In this document: positions 7,984 to 18,175 of the stretch, one piece after another
Numbering within the stretch: position 1 is the first letter of the stretch
How the letters are laid out: each line of letters starts with the position of its first letter
DNA from: Pseudomonas putida
GTDB taxonomy: Bacteria; Pseudomonadota; Gammaproteobacteria; Pseudomonadales; Pseudomonadaceae
Length of the DNA: 64,000 nt
Direction: 5' to 3'
NCBI RefSeq assembly: GCF_028682635.1
Contig: NZ_JANHLK010000009.1
Location: forward strand, 1-64,000
Position numbers and translations under genes: made by a program
Notes under the pieces: model-generated
Told to the model about the DNA's origin: nothing
What the model saw: the letters and a program-made list of their open reading frames with translations, nothing else
Databases searched by the model: none

Positions 7984-10256
7984 TGAACTCGAAGTCTTTC
8001 GCTTTCGGTAGCCTGCGCGCGCCCCGCCGCGCACTGGTACGCATGACGTGCGCGTTGCTGGCAATGGGTGGTAGTGCGACGGCATTCGCCGAGACCGCGC
8101 CAGTGGATGCGGTGCCGGGCGCCAATGGCTATAGCGTGACGCTCAAGCAACTGGGCCGCAATTATCCGATGAGCTTGCGCGGCGTGGAGTCCACCGACAG
8201 CGTCAACTTCGATGTGCGTGCCGATTCCATCGTGACCGGCGCCAGGCTGAAACTGCAATACACCTATTCCCCGGCACTGCTGGCCGACCTGTCGCAGATC
8301 AACGTCATCGTCAACGATGAAGTGGCCGCGAGCCTGCCGTTGCCCAAGGAAAACGCCGGTCAACTGCAAACCCACGAAGTCACCATCCCGCCGCAACTGA
8401 TCACCGAGTTCAACCGCTTGAGCCTGCAATTCGTCGGTCACTACACCATGAGTTGCGAAGACCCGACGCATTCCAGCCTGTGGGCGAAGATCAGCAACGC
8501 CACCGAGCTGAGCATCGAAGTGTCGCCGCTGGTGCTGCCGAACGATCTGTCGATCTTGCCGTTGCCATTCTTCGATCGCCGCGATGCGCGCACCCTGGGC
8601 CTGCCATTCGTGTTCGCCGCAGCGCCCGACAACACCACCCTGGAAGCGGCTGGCGCCCTGTCGTCGTGGTTCGGCGCCCAGGCCAGTTACCGCGGGGCGA
8701 AGTTTTCTACGCACATCAACCAGATCCCGGCCCACGGCAATGCCGTGGTGCTGCTCAGCGGTCCGGATGCGTTGCAGATCGGCGGGTTGAGCCTGCCGGC
8801 GGCCAAGGGCCCGACCCTGAGCTTGATGGCCAACCCCAATGACGAGAATGGCAAGTTGCTGGTGATTACTGGCCGCGATGCCGCCGAACTGAAGACGGCG
8901 ACCACCGCGCTGGTGCTCGGCAGTCAGGCGCTGTCGGGCAGCAGCGTGGTGATCGATCAACTCGACAGCGTGCAGCCGCGCAAGCCTTACGATGCCCCGA
9001 ACTGGCTGCCCAGCGATCGCCCGGTCAAGCTCGGCGAGCTGCTGCCGGCCAAGCAATTCAACGTATCGGGCTACAACCCGGGCGACATCACCGTACCGTT
9101 GAATTTCCCGCCGGACCTGTTCACCTGGCGTGATGAAGGTGCGCCGTTGAACGTGAAATACCGCTACACGCCGCAAGAGAAGTCGAGCAATTCGTCGTTC
9201 ATCGTCAGCTTCAACGATGGCTTGATCCAGTCGCAGAACCTGCTGCCCCAGGACAAGCTGGAAAACAGCGTGTTGAAAACCCTCAAGCTCAACGACGACA
9301 GCCTCAACCGCGAAACCCGCGTGCGCCTGCCGTTGAACTCGGTGGCCCTGCAATCGCGACTGCAACTGCGCTTCATGTTCGACTACATCAAGCAGGGGGA
9401 ATGTGGCGACATCATCATCGACAACATGCGCGGCAGCGTCGATCCGGAATCGACCCTGGACCTGAGCGGCTACGACCACTTCATGGCCATGCCGAACCTG
9501 GGCGTGTTCAAGGACGCGGGCTTCCCGTTCACCCGTCTGGCTGACCTGTCGCAGACCGCCGTGATCCTGCCGGACAACGCTGGCGCTGCCGAGCTGGATG
9601 CCTACCTGACCGTGCTCGGCCGCTTCGGCCAGTCCACCGGTTATCCGGCCACTGGCGTGCTGGTGGCGCAAGCGGCGCAGGTTCAAGCGGTGGCGGATAA
9701 AGACTTGCTGGTGCTTGCTTCCGGTAACAACCAACCATTGCTGACCCAGTGGGCTGATCGCCTGCCGGCGACCGATAGCGGCGACCAACAGAGCTTTCAC
9801 CTGTCTGACTTGCCGATGCGCGTACGCGACTGGTTCAGCCCCGACCCGGAAGCGAACCAGCGCAAGGCACGGTTGGCCATGGCCTTCTCCGGGGGTGCGC
9901 GCAGCACTTACCTGACGGGTTTCGAATCGCCGCTCAAAAGCGGTCGCAGCGTCGTGGTAATCGCCAGCGGCCAACCGCAAGGCCTGGCTGAAGCGACCAA
10001 TGCCCTGATCGGCGGCGAGGATTACACCCAGTCCATCCAGGGCAGCCTGGTGGTAGTGCGTGGCAAAACCATCGAGCCACTGGTGGCGGACGAGCAGTAC
10101 TACGTCGGCGAACTGGGCCCGTTCAAACGCCTGGAATGGATGCTCTCGCGTCATGTCGGTTTGACGCTGCTGCTGACCGGCCTCGGTGTGGTGTTGCTCA
10201 GTTGTCTGGCCTATCTGGCGCTGCGGTCCCGTGCCAAACAGCGGTTGAGCGACTGA
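7983..10256 (+). CDS. wssC: WssC, cellulose synthase regulatory subunit (BcsB)
   Basis: Periplasmic partner of WssB, 757 residues, needed for synthase activity and for guiding the glucan across the periplasm. A signal sequence (about 15-38, ending AFAETA) is followed by two rounds of jelly-roll plus flavodoxin-like domains (IIDNMRG and FDYIKQGECGD are recognisable BcsB segments). A single C-terminal TM helix (about 725-747) anchors it to the inner membrane. The ATG overlaps the wssB stop by one base (TGATG), so the two subunits are translationally coupled. Confidence 0.95.
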   Translation: MNSKSFAFGSLRAPRRALVRMTCALLAMGGSATAFAETAPVDAVPGANGYSVTLKQLGRNYPMSLRGVESTDSVNFDVRADSIVTGARLKLQYTYSPALLADLSQINVIVNDEVAASLPLPKENAGQLQTHEVTIPPQLITEFNRLSLQFVGHYTMSCEDPTHSSLWAKISNATELSIEVSPLVLPNDLSILPLPFFDRRDARTLGLPFVFAAAPDNTTLEAAGALSSWFGAQASYRGAKFSTHINQIPAHGNAVVLLSGPDALQIGGLSLPAAKGPTLSLMANPNDENGKLLVITGRDAAELKTATTALVLGSQALSGSSVVIDQLDSVQPRKPYDAPNWLPSDRPVKLGELLPAKQFNVSGYNPGDITVPLNFPPDLFTWRDEGAPLNVKYRYTPQEKSSNSSFIVSFNDGLIQSQNLLPQDKLENSVLKTLKLNDDSLNRETRVRLPLNSVALQSRLQLRFMFDYIKQGECGDIIIDNMRGSVDPESTLDLSGYDHFMAMPNLGVFKDAGFPFTRLADLSQTAVILPDNAGAAELDAYLTVLGRFGQSTGYPATGVLVAQAAQVQAVADKDLLVLASGNNQPLLTQWADRLPATDSGDQQSFHLSDLPMRVRDWFSPDPEANQRKARLAMAFSGGARSTYLTGFESPLKSGRSVVVIASGQPQGLAEATNALIGGEDYTQSIQGSLVVVRGKTIEPLVADEQYYVGELGPFKRLEWMLSRHVGLTLLLTGLGVVLLSCLAYLALRSRAKQRLSD

Positions 10257-10263
10257 GAACACC

Positions 10264-11505
10264 ATGAGAAACCACAGGACCCCTGGATGCAATTTTGCCC
10301 AACAGCGCCGCTGGCGCCGGGCCGTGCTTTGGCTGGCTGGCACGCTGGCGACCTTGAGCCTGACACCGGCCATGGCTGACGAGGCCGCATGCAAAAGCGC
10401 CGATTGGCCGCTGTGGCAAACCTACGCCACGCGTTTCGTGCAGAACGACGGTCGCCTGCTGGAGTCCAGCGTCGAAACCAATCACAGTACCTCCGAAGGC
10501 CAGTCCTACGGCATGCTGTTCGCGCTGATTGGCAACGACCGCGAGCGTTTCGATGCCTTGTGGAAATGGACCGCCGCCAACATGGCCGGCGCCGATGTCG
10601 GCAACCGTCTGCCAGGCTGGTTGTGGGGTCAGGGCAAGGACGGCAAATGGCAGTTGCAGGACGCCAACTCGGCGTCCGATTCTGACCTGTGGATTGCCTA
10701 CTCGCTGCTCGAAGCGGCGCGGCTGTGGCAGCGCCCGGATTACCGCGAAGACGCCCTGCGCCTGCTCAGGAACATTGAAACCAACCTGGTGGTGAGCCTG
10801 CCAGGGCTAGGCAAAATGGTCCTCCCCGGCCCCGAGGGTTTCACTCAGCCCGATCATCTGTGGCGCCTTAACCCGAGCTATTTGCCGCTGCCGTTGCTAC
10901 GTCGACTGGCCAAGGAAGCACCGAGCGGGCCGTGGAAGGAAATCGCCGAAAATACCGTAAAAATGGTCAGTGCCTCCAGCCCGAAAGGCTATGTGGCGGA
11001 CTGGATCGGCTATCGCGCAACCGCGCCGAAAGCCGGTCTGTTTGTGGTTGATCCGGTCAAAGGCGAGCTGGGCAGTTACGACGCGATTCGCGTCTACCTG
11101 TGGGCCGGCATGACGCCCAGGACCGACCCGTTGGCGGCACCGCTGCTGGCACGCCTGGACGGCATGTCGAATAGCACGGCTTCCACCGGTATTCCTCCGG
11201 AAAAAGTCCAGGTCATCAGCGGTGCGCTCGAAGGGCAGGGCCCGTTCGGGTACTCTGCCGCGCTGATCCCGTACTTCCAGGCCAAGGGCCAACCCTGGCT
11301 GGCCGAGCAGCAGCAACGTCGGGCCGAAACGGCTTTGAACGCGGCGCTGGCAAAAGCCGATGGCGAACGTGTTGAACCGCTGTACTACAACGCCATGCTT
11401 AGTCTGTTCGCACTCGGCTGGGCTGAAAAACGCTATCAGTTTCGTGATGACGGAACACTCAAACTGACTTGGGAGACGTCATGCACCCGCGCCGTCACAC
11501 GCTAG
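10264..11505 (+). CDS. wssD: WssD, periplasmic endo-1,4-glucanase (BcsZ, GH8)
   Basis: Glycoside hydrolase family 8 enzyme of 413 residues that trims or proofreads nascent cellulose. A hydrophobic signal sequence ends near PAMADEA. The GH8 motif TSEGQSYGM supplies the catalytic acid Glu (about residue 78) and SDLWIAY the catalytic Asp (about 141). Its 3' end overlaps the start of wssE by 25 bases. Length and position match the WssD/BcsZ family. Confidence 0.95.
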   Translation: MRNHRTPGCNFAQQRRWRRAVLWLAGTLATLSLTPAMADEAACKSADWPLWQTYATRFVQNDGRLLESSVETNHSTSEGQSYGMLFALIGNDRERFDALWKWTAANMAGADVGNRLPGWLWGQGKDGKWQLQDANSASDSDLWIAYSLLEAARLWQRPDYREDALRLLRNIETNLVVSLPGLGKMVLPGPEGFTQPDHLWRLNPSYLPLPLLRRLAKEAPSGPWKEIAENTVKMVSASSPKGYVADWIGYRATAPKAGLFVVDPVKGELGSYDAIRVYLWAGMTPRTDPLAAPLLARLDGMSNSTASTGIPPEKVQVISGALEGQGPFGYSAALIPYFQAKGQPWLAEQQQRRAETALNAALAKADGERVEPLYYNAMLSLFALGWAEKRYQFRDDGTLKLTWETSCTRAVTR

Positions 11506-14500
11506 CCATCGGTATTCTCGCCACCCTCATCGGCACCGCCGCCCACGCCGAAACCAGCGATGCGCAAATGCGCCTGGTGGAGCAGGGCCAATATTGGCAG
11601 GCCCGGGATAACGCTGCGCGTGCGTCAGAAGCCTGGGAGAAAGTGCTGCGCCTGGACCCCAACCAGATCGACGCGCTGTATGGCATGGGCCTGATCGGCG
11701 TCAAACAGGACAAACCGCAACAGGCGCAGCAGTATCTGGCGCGGTTGCAGGGGTTGTCGCCGCGACCCTGGCAGGCTGCGCAACTTGAGCAGGACATCGC
11801 CCTGACCGATCCGCAGAACATTGCGCTGCTGGACGAAGCCCGGCGTCTGGCCGACGGCGACCAGCGTGACAAGGCCACTGAAGTGTTCCGCCAATTGTTT
11901 GCCGGCCGCACGCCTGAAGGCAAGATCGGTCGCGAGTTCTACACCAACCTGGCTTTCAACGATGCCGGCTGGACCGAGGCGCGCAAAGGCCTTGAGCGCT
12001 TGCTGCGGGAAACGCCGAATGACTCGATTGTCGCGCTGTTCCTGGCCAAGCATCTGGTGCGTCATGAAGACAGCCGCGCGGAAGGTATCCGGGCCCTGGC
12101 CAAACTGTCGACCCGTACCGATATCGCCGGTGACGCCGATGAGAGCTGGCGCCTGGCGCTGGTGTGGATGGGGCCGCCGAATGCCTCGCAAGTGCCGTTA
12201 TTCGATGACTTCCTGAAAGTACATCCCGAAGACCAGGAAATCCGCGACCTGCTCAACAAGGGCAAGTCGCAGTCGACCACTGCCGGTGCGCCGGTGTGGC
12301 AGCAGGATCCGCTGGTGGCGCGAGGGCTGCAAGCGCTGGAGAAGGGTGACCAGGCCGGCGCCGAAAAAGCCTTCGCCGCGCGCCTGAAAAGCAAACCCGA
12401 CGACGCCGATGCCCTGGGTGGCCTTGGCGTCGTGCGTCAGCAACAAAACCGTTTCGGCGAAGCCGAGCAGTTGCTCAACCGGGCCATCGCCAATGGCGGC
12501 ACACGCTGGAAGCCGGCATTGGATAACGTGCGTTATTGGGCGCTGCTGCAACAGGCCCGCGATCAGGCCAGGACGCAACCGGCCAAGGCGCAAGCCAGCA
12601 TCGCCCAGGCCATGCGCCTGAACCCGAACGGCGTCGATGCGCGCCTGGCCCTGGCCGACATTCAGGCCCAGGCCGGCCAACTGGACGCCGCGCAAGCCAA
12701 CTATCGCCAGGTGCTGAATGTGCAGCGCGGTAACCCGCAGGCCGTTCAAGGCCTGGTCAATGTGCTGGCGCAAACCGGTCAGGCCGATGAAGCCCTGCGC
12801 CTGCTCGACACCCTGACCCCGGCCCAGCAGGCCGAAATGGGCGGCGGCGCTCGCCTGCGTGCCTTGCGTTCCACGCAGGCGGCCAAACTGGCCGAACAGC
12901 GCGGTGATAACCGCGCGGCACAACAAGCCCTGGTGCAAGCCATCCAGGACGACCCGGACAACGTCTGGACGCGTTTCGACCTGGCGCGTTTGTACCTCAA
13001 GGCCGGCGAGCCGCAAAAGGCTCGCGACCTGATCGACAGCTATCTGAAAAGCCATCCGACCCACATCGACGCGCTCTACACCAGTGCCTTGCTCTCGGTG
13101 GAAATGGAGCAGTGGAACGCCGCGCAAGCAACCATCAGCCGTATACCGGCCGAGCGCCGCACCGCGGACATGAATCAGTTGGCCGACCAGATCACCCTCA
13201 CGGTGCAGATCAAACTGGCGGCCAGCATCGCCAAGCGTGGCCAACGCCAGGAAGCCCTGGCCTTGCTCGATCGCCTGCAGCCGGTGGCCAGCCGCACGCC
13301 TGACGGCATGGCGACCCTGGCTGCGGCCTATGTCGATGCCGGCGACTCGGCACATGCGCAGCAAATGATGCGCAACGTCATCGCCCAGACGCCGACGCCA
13401 TCCGCGGACCTGATGCTGCAATACGCCAACCTGTTGCTCAAGACCGGCGACGACGCTCAGGTCAACTCGATCCTGCACGGCTTGCAAAACCAGCCGATGA
13501 GCGTGGCCACGCGCAAACGCTTCGATGACGTGCTGTATCAGTACCGCATTCGCCAGGCCGATATCCTGCGTGAAAATGGCGATCTGGCGGCTGCCTACGA
13601 TACGTTGGCACCGGCGCTGGCTTCGCGTCCGGGGGACGCGGGCGCCGTCTCGGCACTGGCGCGCATGTACGCCAGCAACGGCGACAATGCCAAGGCGTTC
13701 GAGCTGTACAAGCCGTTGTTGCAGCGTCAGCCCAACGACCCGCAGATTTTACTGAATGCCGCTGACGCGGCGGTTCAAGCCCACGACAATGGCTACGCCG
13801 AGCGTGCGCTGGAACAGTTCCTGAAACTGGAAACCTACGACCCGCAATCGCTGACCGAAGCGGCGCGGATCTACCGCAGCATGGGCAAGTCCAGCCAGGC
13901 CACCGAGTTGCTGCGCAAGGCTGTTGCCATTGAGCAGAACGAACAGAAACGCAGCCTGACGGCTCAGGCCAATAGCCTGAACGTCGCCCCGAACCCGTTC
14001 GTGGGTTTGCCGGGCCAGCGCAACCAGGTGAGCCGAGTACCGGTGGACGCGATTCCCGCCCCGGCACAGGCACAGCTTGATGCAGCCGCGCCGGTCATGG
14101 TCGCCAGCGATGCGGCACTGCCGGCCGATGCCTATCCGGGCCAGGCCCAGCCACGCATGGCTGCTGGTGCGCGAACCCAGGCGTTGCCGGCGGGGCGCTT
14201 TGCCGGTGCCGGCGGTAACCCGTTCGCGCCTCAGGCCACGGTCAATGTCGCGGTGGACCAAGCCAGTTCCGCCCAGCGCGCGCTGGACAACATCCTGCAG
14301 GAGCGCAGCGGCTACGTGACCCAGGGCGTCACCATCCGCAGCAATGACAGCGAGTCGGGCATGAGCAAAATGACCGACGTTGAAACGCCGCTGGAGATCA
14401 ACGTGCCGTCGGGCGAGAACCGCTACGCCGTGCGCGTGACCCCGGTATCGCTGAATGCCGGCAGTGTCGACAGCGATTCGGCCAGCCGTTTCGGCGGTGG

Positions 14501-15407
14501 ATCATCCGCCGACGGCGCCGGTTCCCAGCGTGACAAAGGCGTGGGCCTGAGCGTGGCCTATGCCCGCCCGGATGAAGGCATCAAGGCCGATGTCGGCACA
14601 ACGCCAATGGGCTTCAAGTACAGCACCGCCGCTGGTGGCGTGAGCGTGGACCGGCCGTTCGCCGACAACTCGAACGTGCGTTATGGCGTCAGTGTTTCCA
14701 GGCGTCCGGTGACGGACAGCGTGACTTCGTTCGCTGGCACCACCGACGACCGCGCCGGTCAGTCGTGGGGCGGCGTGACGGCCAACGGCGGGCGGGCTCA
14801 GCTCAGCTATGACGATCAGCAGGTCGGCACCTACGGCTACGGTTCGTGGCACAAGTTGCTCGGCCACAACGTCGAATCCAACAGCCGCACCGAACTGGGC
14901 GGTGGCGTGTATTGGTATCTGCAAAACGCCGAAGACAGCAAGCTGACCCTGGGCCTGAGTGCCACCGGCCTGAGCTTCGAGAACAACCAGGATTTCTTCA
15001 CCTACGGCCATGGCGGTTACTTCAGCCCGCAAAGCTACTTCGCCTTGGGCGTGCCGGTGACCTGGTCGCAGCGCACCGACCGGTTTTCCTATCAGGTCAA
15101 GGGTTCGGTGGGCGTGCAGTACTTCGATCAGGACGCGGCGGATTACTTCCCGAACGACAAAGACCTGCAAGCTGCCAACAACCAGCGCTACAAAGGCCAG
15201 AACAAGACCGGCGTGGGCTACAGCCTGAGCGGTGCAGGCGAATACAAATTCGGTTCGAACTTTTTCCTCGGTGGCAATCTCGGCCTGGACAACGCCCAGG
15301 ACTACAAGCAATTCACCGGGGCCATGTACCTGCGTTACATGTTCGAAGACATGAACGGCTCGATGGAGCTGCCGGTCAGCCCCTACCGCTCCCCTTATTC
15401 CAACTGA
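11481..15407 (+). CDS. wssE: WssE, outer-membrane cellulose export protein (BcsC)
   Basis: 1308-residue export protein. A signal peptide (ends TAAHAE) is followed by a long periplasmic TPR superhelix (about 30-830) that captures glucan. A linker leads to a C-terminal BcsC-type beta-barrel (about 960-1300), rich in alternating aromatic strands and ending near MFEDMNGSMEL, that forms the outer-membrane pore. The ATG at 11481 is preceded by GGGAG and overlaps wssD. An in-frame TTG 12 bases upstream is a weaker alternative. Confidence 0.95.
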   Translation: MHPRRHTLAIGILATLIGTAAHAETSDAQMRLVEQGQYWQARDNAARASEAWEKVLRLDPNQIDALYGMGLIGVKQDKPQQAQQYLARLQGLSPRPWQAAQLEQDIALTDPQNIALLDEARRLADGDQRDKATEVFRQLFAGRTPEGKIGREFYTNLAFNDAGWTEARKGLERLLRETPNDSIVALFLAKHLVRHEDSRAEGIRALAKLSTRTDIAGDADESWRLALVWMGPPNASQVPLFDDFLKVHPEDQEIRDLLNKGKSQSTTAGAPVWQQDPLVARGLQALEKGDQAGAEKAFAARLKSKPDDADALGGLGVVRQQQNRFGEAEQLLNRAIANGGTRWKPALDNVRYWALLQQARDQARTQPAKAQASIAQAMRLNPNGVDARLALADIQAQAGQLDAAQANYRQVLNVQRGNPQAVQGLVNVLAQTGQADEALRLLDTLTPAQQAEMGGGARLRALRSTQAAKLAEQRGDNRAAQQALVQAIQDDPDNVWTRFDLARLYLKAGEPQKARDLIDSYLKSHPTHIDALYTSALLSVEMEQWNAAQATISRIPAERRTADMNQLADQITLTVQIKLAASIAKRGQRQEALALLDRLQPVASRTPDGMATLAAAYVDAGDSAHAQQMMRNVIAQTPTPSADLMLQYANLLLKTGDDAQVNSILHGLQNQPMSVATRKRFDDVLYQYRIRQADILRENGDLAAAYDTLAPALASRPGDAGAVSALARMYASNGDNAKAFELYKPLLQRQPNDPQILLNAADAAVQAHDNGYAERALEQFLKLETYDPQSLTEAARIYRSMGKSSQATELLRKAVAIEQNEQKRSLTAQANSLNVAPNPFVGLPGQRNQVSRVPVDAIPAPAQAQLDAAAPVMVASDAALPADAYPGQAQPRMAAGARTQALPAGRFAGAGGNPFAPQATVNVAVDQASSAQRALDNILQERSGYVTQGVTIRSNDSESGMSKMTDVETPLEINVPSGENRYAVRVTPVSLNAGSVDSDSASRFGGGSSADGAGSQRDKGVGLSVAYARPDEGIKADVGTTPMGFKYSTAAGGVSVDRPFADNSNVRYGVSVSRRPVTDSVTSFAGTTDDRAGQSWGGVTANGGRAQLSYDDQQVGTYGYGSWHKLLGHNVESNSRTELGGGVYWYLQNAEDSKLTLGLSATGLSFENNQDFFTYGHGGYFSPQSYFALGVPVTWSQRTDRFSYQVKGSVGVQYFDQDAADYFPNDKDLQAANNQRYKGQNKTGVGYSLSGAGEYKFGSNFFLGGNLGLDNAQDYKQFTGAMYLRYMFEDMNGSMELPVSPYRSPYSN

Positions 15408-15422
15408 TTCCTGGAGACTTAA

Positions 15423-16091
15423 ATGCCTTCTTCCGTTCTTGCCGGTATGACCCTTCTCGTACTCGGTGAAAGTCACATGAGCCTGGCGGACCACCTGATG
15501 GAACCGCTGCAAGCCAACCTGACCCAGCAGGGCGCAATCGTACATTCGATCGGCGCGTGCGGCGCCAGTGCCGGCGACTGGCTGATCACCAAGAAAGTCG
15601 ATTGTGGCGCCGAGCAGAAAGGCGACGGCAAGATCGTCATCAAGGGGCGCGAAGCCACCACCACGCCGATCAAGGACCTGATCGCCGCCGACAAGCCTGA
15701 CCTCGTCGTGCTGGTCATCGGCGATACCATGGCTTCCTACGATAAACCGGTATTCCCGAAAGCCTGGGCCTGGCAGAACGTGACCGCCCTGGCCAAGGAG
15801 ATCACCGCCAACGGTGCCAAGTGCGCGTGGGTCGGCCCGGCGTGGGGCAAGGAAGGCGGGATGTACAAGAAGAACGATACGCGTACCAAGCTGATGTCGG
15901 CGTTCCTGGCGAGCAACGTGGCGCCTTGCACCTACATCGACTCGCTAACGCTCTCCAAGCCGGGTGAGTGGGTGACCACCGACGGCCAGCATTTCACCGT
16001 GGCCGGATACAAGTCCTGGGCCAACGCCATCGGTGGCGCACTGGCAAAACTGCCGGCCGATGCGGTCAGCAACAAGGGAGCCAAGCAGTGA
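15423..16091 (+). CDS. wssF: WssF, cellulose acetylation protein (SGNH-like)
   Basis: SGNH/GDSL-like protein of 222 residues, implicated in presenting or transferring acetyl groups during cellulose acetylation. The sequence shows block I GESHMSL, a GACGAS segment and, near the C-terminus, DGQHFTVAGY, which places the Asp-x-x-His pair of the family. No cleavable signal peptide is obvious, although GMTLLVLGES is hydrophobic. It follows wssE by 15 bases and overlaps wssG by one base. Confidence 0.9.
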   Translation: MPSSVLAGMTLLVLGESHMSLADHLMEPLQANLTQQGAIVHSIGACGASAGDWLITKKVDCGAEQKGDGKIVIKGREATTTPIKDLIAADKPDLVVLVIGDTMASYDKPVFPKAWAWQNVTALAKEITANGAKCAWVGPAWGKEGGMYKKNDTRTKLMSAFLASNVAPCTYIDSLTLSKPGEWVTTDGQHFTVAGYKSWANAIGGALAKLPADAVSNKGAKQ

Positions 16092-16759
16092 TGCGTGCCC
16101 TGTCTGCGGTATGCGCCCTGGCGGCGCTGGTTTGCAGCGCCAACGCCGTGGCGGCCGAGTTCGCCCTGTACCCCACCGGCCCCAGCGAAGACGCGGCGTT
16201 CATCCGTTTCGTCAACGCCGGCAACGCGCCGCTGGATGTGATCGCCCAGGCCGGCCAGCCGCCGATGCGCCTGGAAGCGGCGCAAGCGGTGTCGCTGTTT
16301 TTCCCGGTACAGGCGAGCAGCCCGGTCAAGGGCACCCTGGTCAGCGGCGCTCAGAAACTGGCCATGGACCTGAAAATCGAACCCGGCGAATTTGTCACCG
16401 TAGTTGCGCTGCCCGACGGCGCCGGCATCAAGCAGGTCGCCGTGCGCGAGCAGCCTGACGACTTCAACGGCTTGAAAGCGTCGTTGGCGTTCTTCAACGT
16501 CGACGCCGCTTGTGCCGATGCCAGCCTGCGTCCTGCGGGGCGTAGCGCCGACCTGTTCAAGGCGGTGCCGCTCGACAGCCTGCAGCGTCGTTCGATCAAC
16601 CCGGTGAGCCTGTCGGTGCAGCTGGTCTGTGCGAACGCCAATGTCGGTGCGCCGCTTGACCTGGGCGAACTGAAGGCGGGTGAGCGTTACAGCGTGCTGC
16701 TGGTGCCGTCGGCCAACGGCCCGCGTTTATTGAACGCCACGGACACCTTGTCCCACTGA
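16091..16759 (+). CDS. wssG: WssG, AlgF-like periplasmic acetylation protein
   Basis: Exported protein of 222 residues with a clear signal peptide (LAALVCSANAVAAEF). It resembles AlgF, an accessory protein of alginate acetylation (LYPTGPSEDAAFIRFVNAG at the mature N-terminus), and has an all-beta pattern. It probably shuttles or positions acetyl groups between the membrane O-acyltransferase WssH and periplasmic WssI/WssF. The ATG overlaps the wssF stop (TGATG). Confidence 0.9.
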   Translation: MRALSAVCALAALVCSANAVAAEFALYPTGPSEDAAFIRFVNAGNAPLDVIAQAGQPPMRLEAAQAVSLFFPVQASSPVKGTLVSGAQKLAMDLKIEPGEFVTVVALPDGAGIKQVAVREQPDDFNGLKASLAFFNVDAACADASLRPAGRSADLFKAVPLDSLQRRSINPVSLSVQLVCANANVGAPLDLGELKAGERYSVLLVPSANGPRLLNATDTLSH

Positions 16760-16777
16760 TCGGATTTTGCCGCTGCC

Positions 16778-18175
16778 ATGGTCTTCGCCTCACTCGAGTT
16801 CCTGACGCTGTTCCTGCCGGCCTTTCTGCTGGTGTATGCCCTGGCCAGACCGGCCTGGCGCAACGTCATCCTGCTGATCGGCAGCTGGCTGTTCTATGGC
16901 TGGCTGAGCCCGCTGTTCCTGAGCTTGCACGTGGTGTTGACCATCGTCGCCTGGGTTGGCGGCCTGCTGGTGGACCGTGCACGCGAGGGTTCCAAGGGGC
17001 GAGTGAGGTTGTTGATTGCGTTGATCGTGTTCAACACGGCGGTGCTGTGCTGGTACAAGTACGCCAACATCCTGGCCCTGACCTGGAATGACCTGATCAC
17101 TTACTACGGCGCCATGCCGCTGGAGTGGCAACGAGTGGCGTTGCCGGCGGGGTTGTCGTTCATCGTGTTGCAAGCGATCTCCTACCTGGTGGACGTGCAC
17201 CGCCACACGGTGCCGGTGGAGCGCAGCTTCATCAATTACGCGACTTACATTTCGATGTTCGGCCACTCGATTGCCGGGCCGATCATTCGTTATGACTGGG
17301 TGCGCCGCGAGCTGACCCAGCGATATTTCAATTGGCAGAATTTCTCCCTGGGCGCGCGCCGTTTCATGATCGGCATGTGCATGAAGGTGCTGGTGGCGGA
17401 CACCCTGTCGCCGCTGGTGGACGTGGCATTCCATCTGGAAAACCCTTCCTTCGTCGACGCCTGGATCGGCTGCCTGGCTTACTCGCTGCAACTGTTTTTC
17501 GACTTCGCCGGTTACAGCGCCATGGCCATAGGCCTGGGCCTGATGCTGGGCTTTCACTTTCCGGAAAACTTCAACCGGCCGTACCTGGCCAGCAGCATCC
17601 AGGACTTCTGGCGGCGCTGGCACTTGTCGCTGTCGAGTTGGCTGCGCGACTACCTGTACATCGCCCTTGGCGGTAATCGCAACGGCGCGTGGAAGACCTA
17701 TCGCAACCTGTTCCTGACCATGGCCATCGCCGGTCTGTGGCACGGCGGTGACAGCTGGAACTACCTGTTGTGGGGCTCGGCGCACGGCATTGCCTTGTGC
17801 ATCGATCGCTTGTGGTCGCGCTCCAGCCTGCCGAGTATTCCGCCGCTGCTGTCGCACACATTGACGCTGCTGTTCGTGTTCCTGGCCTGGACCTTGTTCC
17901 GCGCTCCGGATTTCCATTCGGCATTGACGATGTATGCCGGACAGTTCGGCCTGCACGGGTTCGCATTGGGCGATGCGCTGGCGGTGACGTTGCGTCCGGT
18001 CCACGGCATCGCGGCGCTGCTCGGTGTGCTGTACATCGTTGCACCGGTGCTGCAAAGCCGCTTTGAGCAGCGCTTTGTCGGCCATGCGTTGTTTGCACCG
18101 ATGCTGGGTTTCCTGCTCGCGTTCGCGTTGGTCGCGAGCCGCGAGTCTGTGCCCTTCCTGTACTTCCAGTTCTGA
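16778..18175 (+). CDS. wssH: WssH, MBOAT acyltransferase (AlgI-like)
   Basis: Polytopic membrane-bound O-acyltransferase of 465 residues that moves acetyl groups from a cytoplasmic donor across the inner membrane. About ten TM helices are visible. Conserved MBOAT motifs are RRWHLSLSSWLRDYLYI (His282) and the catalytic GLWHGGDSWNYLLWG (His322). Start ATG at 16778, 18 bases after wssG; the stop overlaps the wssI ATG (TGATG). Confidence 0.95.
   Translation: MVFASLEFLTLFLPAFLLVYALARPAWRNVILLIGSWLFYGWLSPLFLSLHVVLTIVAWVGGLLVDRAREGSKGRVRLLIALIVFNTAVLCWYKYANILALTWNDLITYYGAMPLEWQRVALPAGLSFIVLQAISYLVDVHRHTVPVERSFINYATYISMFGHSIAGPIIRYDWVRRELTQRYFNWQNFSLGARRFMIGMCMKVLVADTLSPLVDVAFHLENPSFVDAWIGCLAYSLQLFFDFAGYSAMAIGLGLMLGFHFPENFNRPYLASSIQDFWRRWHLSLSSWLRDYLYIALGGNRNGAWKTYRNLFLTMAIAGLWHGGDSWNYLLWGSAHGIALCIDRLWSRSSLPSIPPLLSHTLTLLFVFLAWTLFRAPDFHSALTMYAGQFGLHGFALGDALAVTLRPVHGIAALLGVLYIVAPVLQSRFEQRFVGHALFAPMLGFLLAFALVASRESVPFLYFQF

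Noticed and set aside
6034-8085. Long minus-strand frame (683 codons) opposite wssB
   Set aside because: It is antisense to a fully conserved cellulose synthase, is His/Gln/Arg rich as high-GC shadow frames are, and has no recognisable domain.
7887-10394. Long minus-strand frame (835 codons) opposite wssC
   Set aside because: Shadow frame caused by GC-rich codon bias; WssC is clearly the real protein.
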